Positions 8,371 through 19,400 of a DNA stretch of 64,000 nt are shown one piece after another. The stretch lies in assembly GCA_017559505.1 (NCBI GenBank), contig JAFYSF010000009.1, forward strand, positions 1-64,000, in the 5' to 3' direction. Position 1 is the first letter of the stretch, and the number at the start of each line of letters is the position of its first letter. The notes under the pieces are model-generated. The model worked only from the letters and a program-made list of their open reading frames with translations. It ran no database searches and was not told the DNA's origin. Origin of the DNA: Paludibacteraceae bacterium (lineage in GTDB: Bacteria; Bacteroidota; Bacteroidia; Bacteroidales; Paludibacteraceae). Made by a program: the position numbers and the translations under genes.

Positions 8371-11300
8371 ATGAAAATTATCCGACACTTATTTTTATTG
8401 ATGTTTTTGTCTGTAGGTTTTGTTCTCTATGGGCAAGATGATGCTCCTTTTCAGGCTTTGCCTTATTTTTGTGGATTTGAAAATTCAGAAGATACTGCAG
8501 GTACGTATGGATGGAAATTTGAAAAACGTGCGAAGATTAAGCATACATTTACAGTAGGTAATGCAGTTCATCGTATGGGTGCGAATGCAATGTATGTATC
8601 TGCAGATGATGGCGCAACAGCTGGTTATTCCTATTCAACGTCGGGTAGTACGGTTGTGGCATATAAAGCATTTAAATTAGAAGCAGGTACTTATGATTTG
8701 GTATTTGACTATCGCTTGCAAGGGGAAGATCATGAAAATTCGGATGTGATGCGAGTAGCTTTTTATTCAGGAACAAAGCCTTCGGCTACAGCACTTGGTA
8801 GTTTCCCTCAATATGCATTAGATAATCCATTTAAGAGCAAGGATGGAACAGAAATATTTAAAACTACGTTGTGGACTCAAGTAGAGGGACAATTGGTAGC
8901 ACAATCAGATGGGATTTACTATTTAGTGTTTTTGTTTAAAGAAGATGGGGATAAAAATATTTATAATCCAGGTGCTTGTATTGATAATATTCAATTGGAT
9001 AAGGCTAAAAGTTCTGAAGATTGTGCAGAAAAGCCTAAAAATATTAAGATTGATAAAGATGCATCGGGAATTAAGTTGAGTTGGGAGGGACATGCCGATT
9101 CGTATGAAATAATCTATTATAGAATGTCGTCGATGACAGATACAACATATACGTTGGTAAGTGGAATTCAAAGTAAAGAGTATTCTATTCCGTATGCAGT
9201 AATTCCAGAGGGTGTTTATAATTTTAGAATACGTGCGTTATGCTCAAATGATACAAGTTTTTGGGTTGAAAAATCGAACTATATTGTTTATAATGACAGC
9301 AAACACTGTTTGAATTATATGGATTTTTCGGATAGTGGAACGACTTGCATGTATGGAGATTTTGCGGATCCAGCATCTCATGCACGAGTTGTAGATTATG
9401 GTTATGAGAGTCGTCATAGTATTCATACAGTACACTATATGAACGATGAATATGATAGATTGACTGGTTATAAGTTGAAAACTGTGCCAGAAGGGCAGAT
9501 TGCTTCGGTGCGTCTTGGAAACTGGACAGAAGGAGGACATGGTGATTCGCCTATTGGAGGTTCTGTTTCGGGACAGATAGCTTATACGTATACAATCCCA
9601 TATGACAAATCTGTGCTATTGTTGCATTATGCTGCGGTGTTGCAATATGCGGCACATCACCCTGCGAATATGCAAACACGTATTCAAGTGCAAATAAAAG
9701 ATATGAAAGGTTTGACATTGGAATGTGCTTCAGCAGATTTTAATGCTCGAGATGTATCAGAAGGAAATACGCGTGGATGGCAAACATATCAACCTTTGGA
9801 GGGAGAAACATTAGAGCCAACATGTCCTATAAAATGGTTGGATTGGAGTGTTTTAGGAATGAATTTGAGTGATTATGCAGGTCAAACAGTTAAGATTGTG
9901 TTAACGTTGAATGCTTGTGAGGCTGACTATCATTTTGCATATGGATATTTTGCTTTGGATTGTACTGAAGGCGAAGTAGGAGGTTTGAGTTGTACGGAAA
10001 AAGCAGATACTTTGTTTGTGCCTGATGGGTTTAATTATTTGTGGTATGTGAAAGGAGATAAGAATAAAACGCCGGTTAGTACAGAACGTTATTTTGTTCC
10101 AGAAGAGAGTGATATAAATTCTTATGTTGTGGAATTGATATATCCAGAGGATAATGGATGTTATTTTACTTTGGAAGCGAATGTATGGCCTCGCGTGCCA
10201 CAAGTGGATATGGTGTATGAGGTTAATCCGCAAAATTGTATTAATTATGTGGATATAATCAATAAGAGTAGAATGGTTGATTTGAAAATGGATGAGCAAG
10301 GGAATGTGGTGGATACAATTGAGGTGAGCAGTGGTGATGCTCAATTGAAAGATTATTATTGGGAGATAAAGAGTAATAAAGAGGGTACAGTATTTAGAAA
10401 TGGACAAACTATATCGACAGAGGTTAATCCTCGTATTATTGCAGCAAGTGAAGGAGATACGTTCACTGTAGTGTTGAGAGGTTTGTATAATACATGTGAG
10501 GATATTAGAGAATTTGAAATTAAAGCGATTGCAGTTCAACCTTCGTTTGGTGTAACTGATATATATATATGTGATGGAAAAACAGTTGAATTTAATGGAA
10601 AAATATATACAGAACCAGGAACTTATAGAGATACGTTGCAATCAGTATATGGCTGTGATTCTATTTTGCAGTTAAATTTACGTACTTTATTGGCAGATAC
10701 AGTGTATTTGGACACTATGATATGCTCTGCATCGACACCATATTTCTGGAAAGGAGAATGGTTGGATAGTACAGGTGTATATGAGAAAGGAATTTCAAGT
10801 GTGTTGGGTTGTGATTCTGTTTATTATATTTTGAATTTGACAGTATTTGAATCGTTGGAGTTGAAGATAGATGAATTGTCTGAAATATGTGAAGATTATG
10901 AATCTTTTGAAATAGATTATAGTGTATTGGAGGGTTATGTTTCGGGCTATAGTGTGCATTTTTCGGATAATGCAAAGAATGCAGGATTTGCGGATTTTGA
11001 AGAAGAATATGAAACAGGAGTTGGGCGTGGTTCAGTGGGTAAAATAGAGATAAATTTGCCAAGTGGAATTAAACCAAATAGATATGGAGCCGTTTTGAAT
11101 TTTTATAATCAAGATTGTGGTGATGTGGAGCATACGATAGAGTTTGATGTGTTATATTCGAGTGATATTATTGTTCAGAGATGGAATGATGTTCTTGCTT
11201 TGAAGAATAAAGATTATAATGGTGGATATGAATTTGTTTCATATCAATGGTTTTTGAATGGAACTCCTTTGGAAGGATTTACAACATCTCAATATTATAC

Positions 11301-11643
11301 TGGATCTAATTTAGATTTTAGTGGAGATTATCAAGTGCTATTGACTCGTAAAGATGATGGAGTGGCTATATTTACATGTTCGATTGTTCCAACGGAATTC
11401 TCGCAAGGAGAATTAGAAAATACAGGAGTTGTGGTATTTGCGAATGATGTGATTAATGTAGAAACGCCAAAAGCTGCAAGATGTTGTGTGTATAGCATGT
11501 CGGGATTGTTATATTCAGTGTCTGATTTGAAAGAGGGTGTGAATATAATAGATATGCCTAAAGAAGCAGGAGTTTATATAATGCAGTTTAATTATTTAGA
11601 TGGTGATGTGGAAGTTAGAAAAATAGTTGTAGGAAAAATATAA
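8371..11643 (+). CDS. Large modular surface protein, paralogue of the preceding gene
   Basis: The 1,090-aa protein has a signal peptide (MKIIRHLFLLMFLSVGFVLYG) and the same layout as its neighbour: jelly-roll-like domain opening LPYFCGFEN, FN3-like domain from about 215, second jelly-roll-like domain, PKD/Ig-like segment, two Cys-flanked repeats (ICDGKTVEFNG...YGCDSIL and ICSASTPYFW...LGCDSVY), an Ig-like stretch near QWFLNGTPLEG, and a C-terminal T9SS-type sorting domain ending VYIMQFNYLDGDVEVRKIVV. It lies 38 bp after the previous stop and 26 bp before the OmpA gene, with no terminator between. The pair looks like an old tandem duplication, since the proteins have diverged but stay collinear. 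A role in adhesion or surface-layer assembly is inferred; no ligand can be named. Confidence 0.85.
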   Translation: MKIIRHLFLLMFLSVGFVLYGQDDAPFQALPYFCGFENSEDTAGTYGWKFEKRAKIKHTFTVGNAVHRMGANAMYVSADDGATAGYSYSTSGSTVVAYKAFKLEAGTYDLVFDYRLQGEDHENSDVMRVAFYSGTKPSATALGSFPQYALDNPFKSKDGTEIFKTTLWTQVEGQLVAQSDGIYYLVFLFKEDGDKNIYNPGACIDNIQLDKAKSSEDCAEKPKNIKIDKDASGIKLSWEGHADSYEIIYYRMSSMTDTTYTLVSGIQSKEYSIPYAVIPEGVYNFRIRALCSNDTSFWVEKSNYIVYNDSKHCLNYMDFSDSGTTCMYGDFADPASHARVVDYGYESRHSIHTVHYMNDEYDRLTGYKLKTVPEGQIASVRLGNWTEGGHGDSPIGGSVSGQIAYTYTIPYDKSVLLLHYAAVLQYAAHHPANMQTRIQVQIKDMKGLTLECASADFNARDVSEGNTRGWQTYQPLEGETLEPTCPIKWLDWSVLGMNLSDYAGQTVKIVLTLNACEADYHFAYGYFALDCTEGEVGGLSCTEKADTLFVPDGFNYLWYVKGDKNKTPVSTERYFVPEESDINSYVVELIYPEDNGCYFTLEANVWPRVPQVDMVYEVNPQNCINYVDIINKSRMVDLKMDEQGNVVDTIEVSSGDAQLKDYYWEIKSNKEGTVFRNGQTISTEVNPRIIAASEGDTFTVVLRGLYNTCEDIREFEIKAIAVQPSFGVTDIYICDGKTVEFNGKIYTEPGTYRDTLQSVYGCDSILQLNLRTLLADTVYLDTMICSASTPYFWKGEWLDSTGVYEKGISSVLGCDSVYYILNLTVFESLELKIDELSEICEDYESFEIDYSVLEGYVSGYSVHFSDNAKNAGFADFEEEYETGVGRGSVGKIEINLPSGIKPNRYGAVLNFYNQDCGDVEHTIEFDVLYSSDIIVQRWNDVLALKNKDYNGGYEFVSYQWFLNGTPLEGFTTSQYYTGSNLDFSGDYQVLLTRKDDGVAIFTCSIVPTEFSQGELENTGVVVFANDVINVETPKAARCCVYSMSGLLYSVSDLKEGVNIIDMPKEAGVYIMQFNYLDGDVEVRKIVVGKI

Positions 11644-11669
11644 TAAAATAACCAATAAAATTTATCATT

Positions 11670-13331
11670 ATGAAACATTTAACAAAAATTACATTGTTAT
11701 TGTTAGCGGTGTTTTTGATTTTACCATTTTCGGAGGTAGATGCACAAAAACGTAAACGCAAAAAAGAAAAAGAGAGTGCGCCAAAAACAATCAGTTCTTA
11801 TATTGATGTTTATGGCGGAGGTGGATACTCGGCTTTATTGCATGGTATAGATGGTACATCTGTGCCTGGAGGTGGTGCTGGTATGCTTGGAGTAGGCTAT
11901 TTCATGAAACATAACTCTAATTTTAATTTCCGTGCAGGATTGGAATTTATGTATTTAAATTCTACTACTCGTCTGGATGATTTTGATTATTCAGGTTTAT
12001 ACGTATATAAAGATCAACAAGTTCAGCAAAATATGTCGTGCGTTTTGAGTTCAAGCAAATATCGTGAAGCTCAAAATCGTATGTCATTGAATATTCCTAT
12101 TATGTTTGGTGCTGAAATTAATCAATTCTATTTCTTGGCAGGTGCAAAAGCTGGTTTAGGATTGTTGGGTAATTACTCAATGAAAAGTGATGTTACAAGA
12201 TCTCTTGATGATCCTACTTTGATTGATAAATTAGAAAATATGCCTACTCATGGATTGTATACTCAAAAAGCAAAATATGGTAACAATTTGAAATTCGGTC
12301 TTGATGTAGCAATTTCGGCAGAAGCAGGTATATGTTTAGATGAATATTTTCCTGCATCAGCATTAGAATATGGTGCGGGTAGCGAAAAGCGTAAATTGTC
12401 TTATAGAGTAGGTGCGTTTTTTGATTATGGACTTATGAACATTAATAAAAATACACCTAATGGTTTATTGTTCAATTTCCCAGAAATGAAAGATAATGGT
12501 GATGGAACTTTTGAAGTACCGTTGTCAAATATCGATAATGGTCAATTCCAAAATAATAGTATTTTATCTGTAAAAAATAGTGAAGGTAAATTGGCTAATT
12601 TGAATTCATTGGTTGTGGGTGCTAAATTTACAGTATTGTTAGGTATTGACAAAGCTCCAAAACCAAAACCAAAACGAAAAGTACGTCGCCCAGTTCTTAG
12701 AGATTTGACTTATATTCCAGACCCAACATACTTCTATTTGTATGTTCATGATTTTGAAACACAAGAACCATTGGATGCGGTTGTTAAAGTGTATAACTTG
12801 GGAGAAAAAACAGATACTATATTTGCAGGTATGACAGATAAAGAAACTGGTTTTGTAGAAGAACAAATTGATAATGGTAAGTATGGATTATTTGTTTCAC
12901 GTCCTGGTTACATCGACTTCAATGATACATTGTTCAATGTAGTAAGTGATACATTGTATGTAGACTTGCAACCAATTAAGAAAAATACAGTTGTGATTTT
13001 ACGTAACTTGTTGTTCGATACAGATAAGACTGTTATCCGTAATGTATCAACGCAATCGCTTGAAGATATGTATCAATTGTTGGCAAAAAATCCAAATATG
13101 CGAATTAGAATTACAGGTCACACCGATAACGTAGGTTCTGAACGTTATAACAAAAAATTGTCAGAAGGACGTGCTAAATCTGTATTTGATGAAATGGTTA
13201 AACGAGGCATAGACCCATCTCGTATGGAATGGAATGGTCGAGGCTCGAAAGAACCAATCGAATCTAATAAAACTGAAGAAGGGCGTGCAGAAAACCGAAG
13301 GGTAGAATTTACAATTCTTAGTAACGAATAA
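11670..13331 (+). CDS. OmpA-family outer-membrane protein
   Basis: The 553-aa protein has a signal peptide followed by a basic run (QKRKRKKEK). Residues of about 40-320 show alternating aromatic/Gly-rich strands typical of an 8-stranded OMP barrel (SYIDVYGGGGYSALLHG, FNFRAGLEFMYL). A Lys/Pro-rich hinge near 330-340 and a carboxypeptidase-regulatory-like beta domain (about 355-435) follow. The OmpA/MotB peptidoglycan-binding domain occupies about 440-553, with NLLFDTDKTVIR, ITGHTDNVGSERYN, LSEGRAKSV and NRRVEF; the key Asp and Arg that bind diaminopimelate are present. It should tie the outer membrane to peptidoglycan. Being last in an operon behind two T9SS cargo genes, it may act as their envelope anchor or assembly partner; that is inference. 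Confidence 0.9.
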   Translation: MKHLTKITLLLLAVFLILPFSEVDAQKRKRKKEKESAPKTISSYIDVYGGGGYSALLHGIDGTSVPGGGAGMLGVGYFMKHNSNFNFRAGLEFMYLNSTTRLDDFDYSGLYVYKDQQVQQNMSCVLSSSKYREAQNRMSLNIPIMFGAEINQFYFLAGAKAGLGLLGNYSMKSDVTRSLDDPTLIDKLENMPTHGLYTQKAKYGNNLKFGLDVAISAEAGICLDEYFPASALEYGAGSEKRKLSYRVGAFFDYGLMNINKNTPNGLLFNFPEMKDNGDGTFEVPLSNIDNGQFQNNSILSVKNSEGKLANLNSLVVGAKFTVLLGIDKAPKPKPKRKVRRPVLRDLTYIPDPTYFYLYVHDFETQEPLDAVVKVYNLGEKTDTIFAGMTDKETGFVEEQIDNGKYGLFVSRPGYIDFNDTLFNVVSDTLYVDLQPIKKNTVVILRNLLFDTDKTVIRNVSTQSLEDMYQLLAKNPNMRIRITGHTDNVGSERYNKKLSEGRAKSVFDEMVKRGIDPSRMEWNGRGSKEPIESNKTEEGRAENRRVEFTILSNE

Positions 13332-13339
13332 GATATAAT

Positions 13340-13379
13340 AAAGGTTTGAGGACATCGTAGAATGCCCTCAAACCTTTTT
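13340..13379 (+). terminator. Terminator of the surface-protein operon
   Basis: A 12-bp stem (AAAGGTTTGAGG and its complement) with a 14-base loop and a T-run lies 8 bp after the OmpA-family stop. It separates the three-gene operon from the giant gene. Confidence 0.9.
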
Positions 13380-13423
13380 AAAGTTATAAATCTCATGTTA
13401 CTTAAATCAAATATCTATTTTAT

Positions 13424-16400
13424 ATGAAAACGAAATCTTTTTATTCTCTTATTATTACATTGTTACTGATGTTTGGTGCATATCCTTTGTATGCGCAACA
13501 GTCATTGTTGTATGAGGATTTTAATTCTGTGCCAACTTCAGGCAATATGCGTATACCTCAGGGTTGGGATGTTTCGGAAGGGACAACTAATGCAAGTAAT
13601 CAATGGCGTTCAGCTACTGGCGGTTATGAAGGGATTGGTATGTCTTTTAATTCGAATAAAGCATCTGTAGGAACAACAAGTGTGCTAAAAACGCCACTTT
13701 TGGAATTGAATTCAGATAAGATTCTTAGTTTCTATTTTAAAAATCAATATGGAGGAGAGTTTAATGTGTATGTTGATGTGTTGGCAGATGATAATAATAG
13801 TTTTGAGCGTCACATGTTGGATAGTGGATTGGTTGCTGCTGATTGGACTTTACGCACATATCAACTTAATCAATATACTGGTAAAAAGGTAAAAATAGCG
13901 TTTAAAAGTGTAAGTAATAAAGCAGATAAAGGAGCAACTTCTAGTAATCATTATCTTGATAATGTGTCTGTTGAAGATATTTCAATATGTGCTTATCCGA
14001 TGCTGTTAGATTTGTATTCGGTGCAACAAAATAGTGCTTCGATAGTGTGGTTTATTGATGCAAATGCAGGTTCAATACCAACGCATTTTAGAATAATGGT
14101 TACGGATTTGAATGGAACTATTGTTGGTGAATACAATGATCTGAGATTTGAGAGCGATGGTTCGAATATTTATACAATTGAAGGTTTGAATAGTAATAGT
14201 ACATATAAAGTGAAATTGCGTTCAGATTGTAGTGAAGATAGTAAGGGGATATCTAAATGGTCAGATGAATTTACTTTTAGAACATTATGTGAAGCAAAAG
14301 TATTGCCTTTTGTTGAAAAATTTGATGACCAAAGTAAAGTTTTATCACCGTGTTGGATTGTTAATCCTAATAATATCTCAGGTGTAGAAATTTCGGATTC
14401 TAACTTTAAGTATGGAGATTCAGGTTATTCTTTGATTTTAAAAGGAAGTTCGACTAAATCAAGTTATGTCGTATCGCAACAAATAGCACATAAAGCAAAT
14501 GATTTGGAAATTTCATTTATGATATATGGTGATTATGGTTTGCGCTATAATGTTGGTTTGACAACTGATCCGCTATCGGCAGACGTATTTGAAATTATTT
14601 GGGATGATACAATAAATTTTCATTCAGGATGGCATGAGGTTCGTTTTTGTACGGATGCTTCTTATTATGCAACACAAGAAAATATTTCTGTATTTATTGG
14701 ATTGCCTGCTGGAATTAGTGGAAGTAGTAAATTATATATTGACGATTTTTCAGTTAAAGTGCGTCCGACATGTCCACGATTGGAAAAAGTACGAATAGAT
14801 AATATATTGGCACAAAGTGCAGATTTGGCTTGGACTGAATTTGGTAAAGTAGGAAATTATGAAGTTGAAATTGTAGGTGGAGGTGCAACGCAAATTCAAA
14901 AATTTACGACTAATCCATGTAAAATAGAGGGTTTAGAAGGAAACTCAGAATATAGCGTTAGAGTGCGTTCGGTTTGTTCTGCAACTGAAAGTGGAGAATG
15001 GAGTGAAGCTGTAACATTTGTTACTGCTTGTGGTGTTATGGAGTCAAATGTATTTCAACAAAGTTTTGAGGCAAGTTCAGGGGTAATTCCAGAATGTTGG
15101 TTAGTGAAACAATTTGTTGCAGGATATGGAGAAGGCGAAAATTATGGAAATCAGGGAATAGATATTTATACGCCTGTATATTCGATGTATCCTGATGGTA
15201 TTACAGTAACAGAGGCAAAAGATGGAAATAAAGTATTGCGTTTTAGAAAAACTAAGGGAGGAACGCGTACAGCCCTTGTGGTTAGACCAATGCAAATAGA
15301 TGTTGCAGGAGCGTATGATGTATCATTTTGGATGTATCGTCATGCAAGAGAAGTTGTTGTTAATGGTGAGAAACAATCTGAACAATTGCGAGTATTAGTT
15401 AATAATACTCCAGATACTATTGGGGCGATAGAATTAGGTGTTATAAACGCTTATTATTTACATTTGCCTCAAGTGGATGGTGTGGGATATTATCAATATG
15501 ACTATAATATTCCGTTGTCGGGGACTGTCTATTTAATGATTGAAGCTCTTGCGGCAAGTTATGGTAATGATATGTATGTGGATGATATTCGTGTATATCC
15601 TGCGCCAACATGTCGTAAAATTAAAGATATTGAGATGTTGCCTCCAACTCAAACCGCATTTGGTATGAAATGGGTTAAAGGTGCAAATGAAACATCTTGG
15701 ATTGTTAAATATAGATTGACAGATCCAAATACAGGAGCAATCATTGAACATGCTGAAAAACAAGTTAATGGTAGTACTCCAGAGTTTTGGCTGGAAGGTT
15801 TGGTTCATTCGACTGAATATCGTATTGCTGGTAAAGTAGCCGCTTATTGTGGTGAGGGAGATACATCTATTTGGGTTGATTTTGATTATAAATTTATGAC
15901 AGAATGTTCTCCAATTGTAGTATATCCTTATGAGCAATATTTTGAGGGACAAACATTCCCTCCTGTGTGTTGGAGTATGACTGTACCTGTAGGTTCAATA
16001 GAACGACATGAGCGTTCTGATTATATATATGAAGGCGCAGGGGTTATGATGGAAGCACCAGGAAATGGTCAAGCTTTGGTTACACCTCAGTTTAGATTTG
16101 AATCGGGCAAAAAATATCGTATTTCATTTGTGATGATGCGTAATTCGGGTGATGGAGGTGTTAAGGTTATGCTTAATGATAGACCTGACACACTTGGTGC
16201 TGAGCAATTATTGTATATTCCTACAGATTATTTGCAAGAACCAAAAGTTACTAAAAAAGGCTATTATCAATATAGGGTAGATTTTGATGCTGTAGGGGAT
16301 AAATATCTTATGTTTGTTCAGACATCAACTTCTTATGCTTCAGCAAATGATTATATTGATAATGTCATTGTTGCAGAAAAGCCTGCTTGTGAAGTTATTA

Positions 16401-19400
16401 CTTCATTCGAAGTAAGAAATGTGTCTTCTTATTCGGCTCAGCTTTTTGTGTCAGAAGATGGAGTGGATGCATATGAGGTAAGTTTGTGTAAAGAAGGTGT
16501 ATCAGTCGCAGACGGATTGAAGTTTACTTCAGATACGACTATAGTTGATTTAACAAACTTAGAGGTTTCAACTACATATAATGTTTATGTGCGTTCTGTT
16601 TGTTCTAATGGAGTTTACGGCGAGTGGACAACTATGAATTATGTTTTCACAACATTATGTGAGCCATTTGCTATTACTAAAAATACTCCATTTACAGAAG
16701 GATTTGAAGAGTTTGTTGATGCAACGCAATTAGAAGGTTGTTATTTGTCTGAAGGTGGATATTTTAGAGTGACAAAAGAAGATTTGTCAACAAATAAATA
16801 TCAATCAATGAATCATGCTAATACAGGAATGTTGTATGCATGGATTAATGGTGCATCTGCTTCAATTTTCAGACCTGTATTGTTGAAAGCAGGTGTGTAT
16901 TATGAGATTTCAGCTTATGCAATTCAAGCAGGTGCAAGTGGTTATATATCATTTGGCTATAGTAAGTCTGCTGAAAAAGATAGTATGACAACAGTGCTAT
17001 TTCAAGAGTATATTTCTGAATCTTGGAATAAGCATTTAGCTTATTTTACTGTGGAAGAAGATGGAGTGTATTTCTTTGGTATTGATGTTTATGCGTCAAC
17101 AAGTGCTGGTATAGATGACATAATTATACAGGAGATCAGTTGTGCGCCTGCAATGACAGGTATTGCTAATTTAACAAGTTCGTCGGCCTCTGTAAAAATT
17201 ACGGATATGTCTGCGGGTAAATGGTTGTTGAGTGTTAATGATTTTGAGTTTGTACCTGAAAATTCACGTGGTAATGTATTTTATGATACAATTACATCTC
17301 AGTATACAGATTTGAGTCATTTGATGGCTGATAAAGAGTATTTTTATGCAGTGAAGTCATTATGTGGAGTAGATGACGAAAGTTCTTGGAGCTCTCTTCG
17401 AACATTCCGTACAAGATGTTCTTCTACGGCAGTTCCTTTTACCGAAAGTTTTGAGTATGGATTTGATTGTTGGACTTTTGTGGGAGAAAATCAGTATGTA
17501 AATTCAAATTCTGCACAAAAGGTATCGGGAAATCTAGGACTTGGTGTGAGTAAAGCAACAGTTATTACGCCTGAATTAGATGTTGAGTCATTAGCAGATT
17601 ATATGATTACAGGTTGGGTTCGTTCGAATTTGGCAGATGTTGATTTGTCTATAGGTGTTATGTTAGATCCAGCAGATGTATCTACATTTGAACCTATAGG
17701 TTCATTCCATGTTCAAGAAGGCTGGAAGTGGTATCAATTTAAGATGTATTTTAATGATCTGTTGATGGATGATTATGTTGATTTCCGTTCTGCTCGTTAT
17801 GTCGCAATTTATCTTCCACAAGAGGATGTTTCGTTCTTTATGGATGACATAGAAATTAAGCTTGCTCCGACATGTAAGCAGCCTGTAGAGTCTAAATTTG
17901 ATGGAGTAACATCAAATTCTGTAACTATGAGTTGGACATCTAAAGGAAATGAAAATAGTTGGAATGTCGTTGGATATATTGGCGAACGAGTTATGGTTGA
18001 TACGGTAGTAGCTACTAATCCAGCAACTATTACAAATTTGAAACATTCGACAACGTATGAATTTGAGGTGAAAGCTATTTGCTCTGAAACTGATTCGAGT
18101 GATTTTACTAATGTTGGTCGCATTACTACAGAATGTGGTTTGTGGGAGTTGCCATATGTTGAAGATTTTAAATCTTACTCATATGGTTCTCTTCCGTTGT
18201 GTTGGGAAGATGGAGAAGGGGCATCTGTTGATTCTAAAAATAATTGGCGTGTTGAATATTCTCGTCTTTATTTTGAATCAGTTGATTATTATAATGCAAC
18301 TGGAAATCAAGCGGCTATTCTTTCTCCATTGTTTGATTTGACAAAAGAGGAAGGTGCAAGACTTAATATTAGTTTGCTGAATAAGTATGCCGATACAGTT
18401 ACAATTAAATTGTCAATAGATGGAGGTCAAACATATCCAATACTTTTAGGAGAAGGTTATACTAATTTAATGGAATATACTCAATTGGAGTTTGATTTGA
18501 CACCTTATGTAGGCAATGTTATTCGTGTTTCTATTATGGGTAAATCTTCAGGTGTAGAGGGGTCGTTTATTGCTTTTAATTATTTTGAGATTGAAAAAAT
18601 AGAAAGTTGTATGCGTCCAGTAAGTTTGATAATGCAATCTATAGGAGGAACATCAGCTACTATACAAATTAATGATACAACTAATGCAACAGCATGGCAA
18701 TATGTATGTTTGCGACAAGGGGAGTATGTCGAGGATGTTACAACATTTGTTGATATTACAACCAATCCGTTTACAATTAACAATCTTGCAGGTTTCACTA
18801 AATATACACTTTATGTTCGTACTAATTGTGGTGTAAAACAAAGTTCATGGCGTACAATTGAGTTTATGACTGAATGTGCAGAGGTAAATTCAGTGCCATA
18901 TATTGAAAGTTTTGAGGATATTGAAGATATTAATGAAGGTTGTTATACTATTTTTACAACTAAAACAGGAACAACTCCGTGGCGTCCATCAACAGGTCTT
19001 AGTTGGTCAACATATTCAGATGGATTACAATCTATGCAATTATTCTCATCTGATACATATCCATTATTTGTTATTATGCCACAACTTGATGCTCCAACTA
19101 CCTCATTGCAAGTAGAATTTGATTATTTGTCAAATAAGGGGTCGTATTATGCGCCAGATATAGTTGTTGGGGTGATGACAGATCCTTCAGATGCTTCTTC
19201 TTTTGTTGAAGTAGAAACATTTGTTCCGTTTGAACCAGAAAAAGATGCTGATGGAAAATATTTATTTTTAACTGCTAAAGTTCCATTTAATGTACTTGAT
19301 GTTGAATATGCTAACGCACGAATTGCATTTAAAGTAGGTCCAACATTGTATGACAATGGTGATGCTTGTATAGATAACATTAAAATAACAAAAGCATCGG

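Noticed and set aside
9901..10641. Minus-strand 246-codon frame inside the second surface protein
   Set aside because: Ile/His/Ser-rich antisense shadow; the plus-strand module pattern is unbroken.
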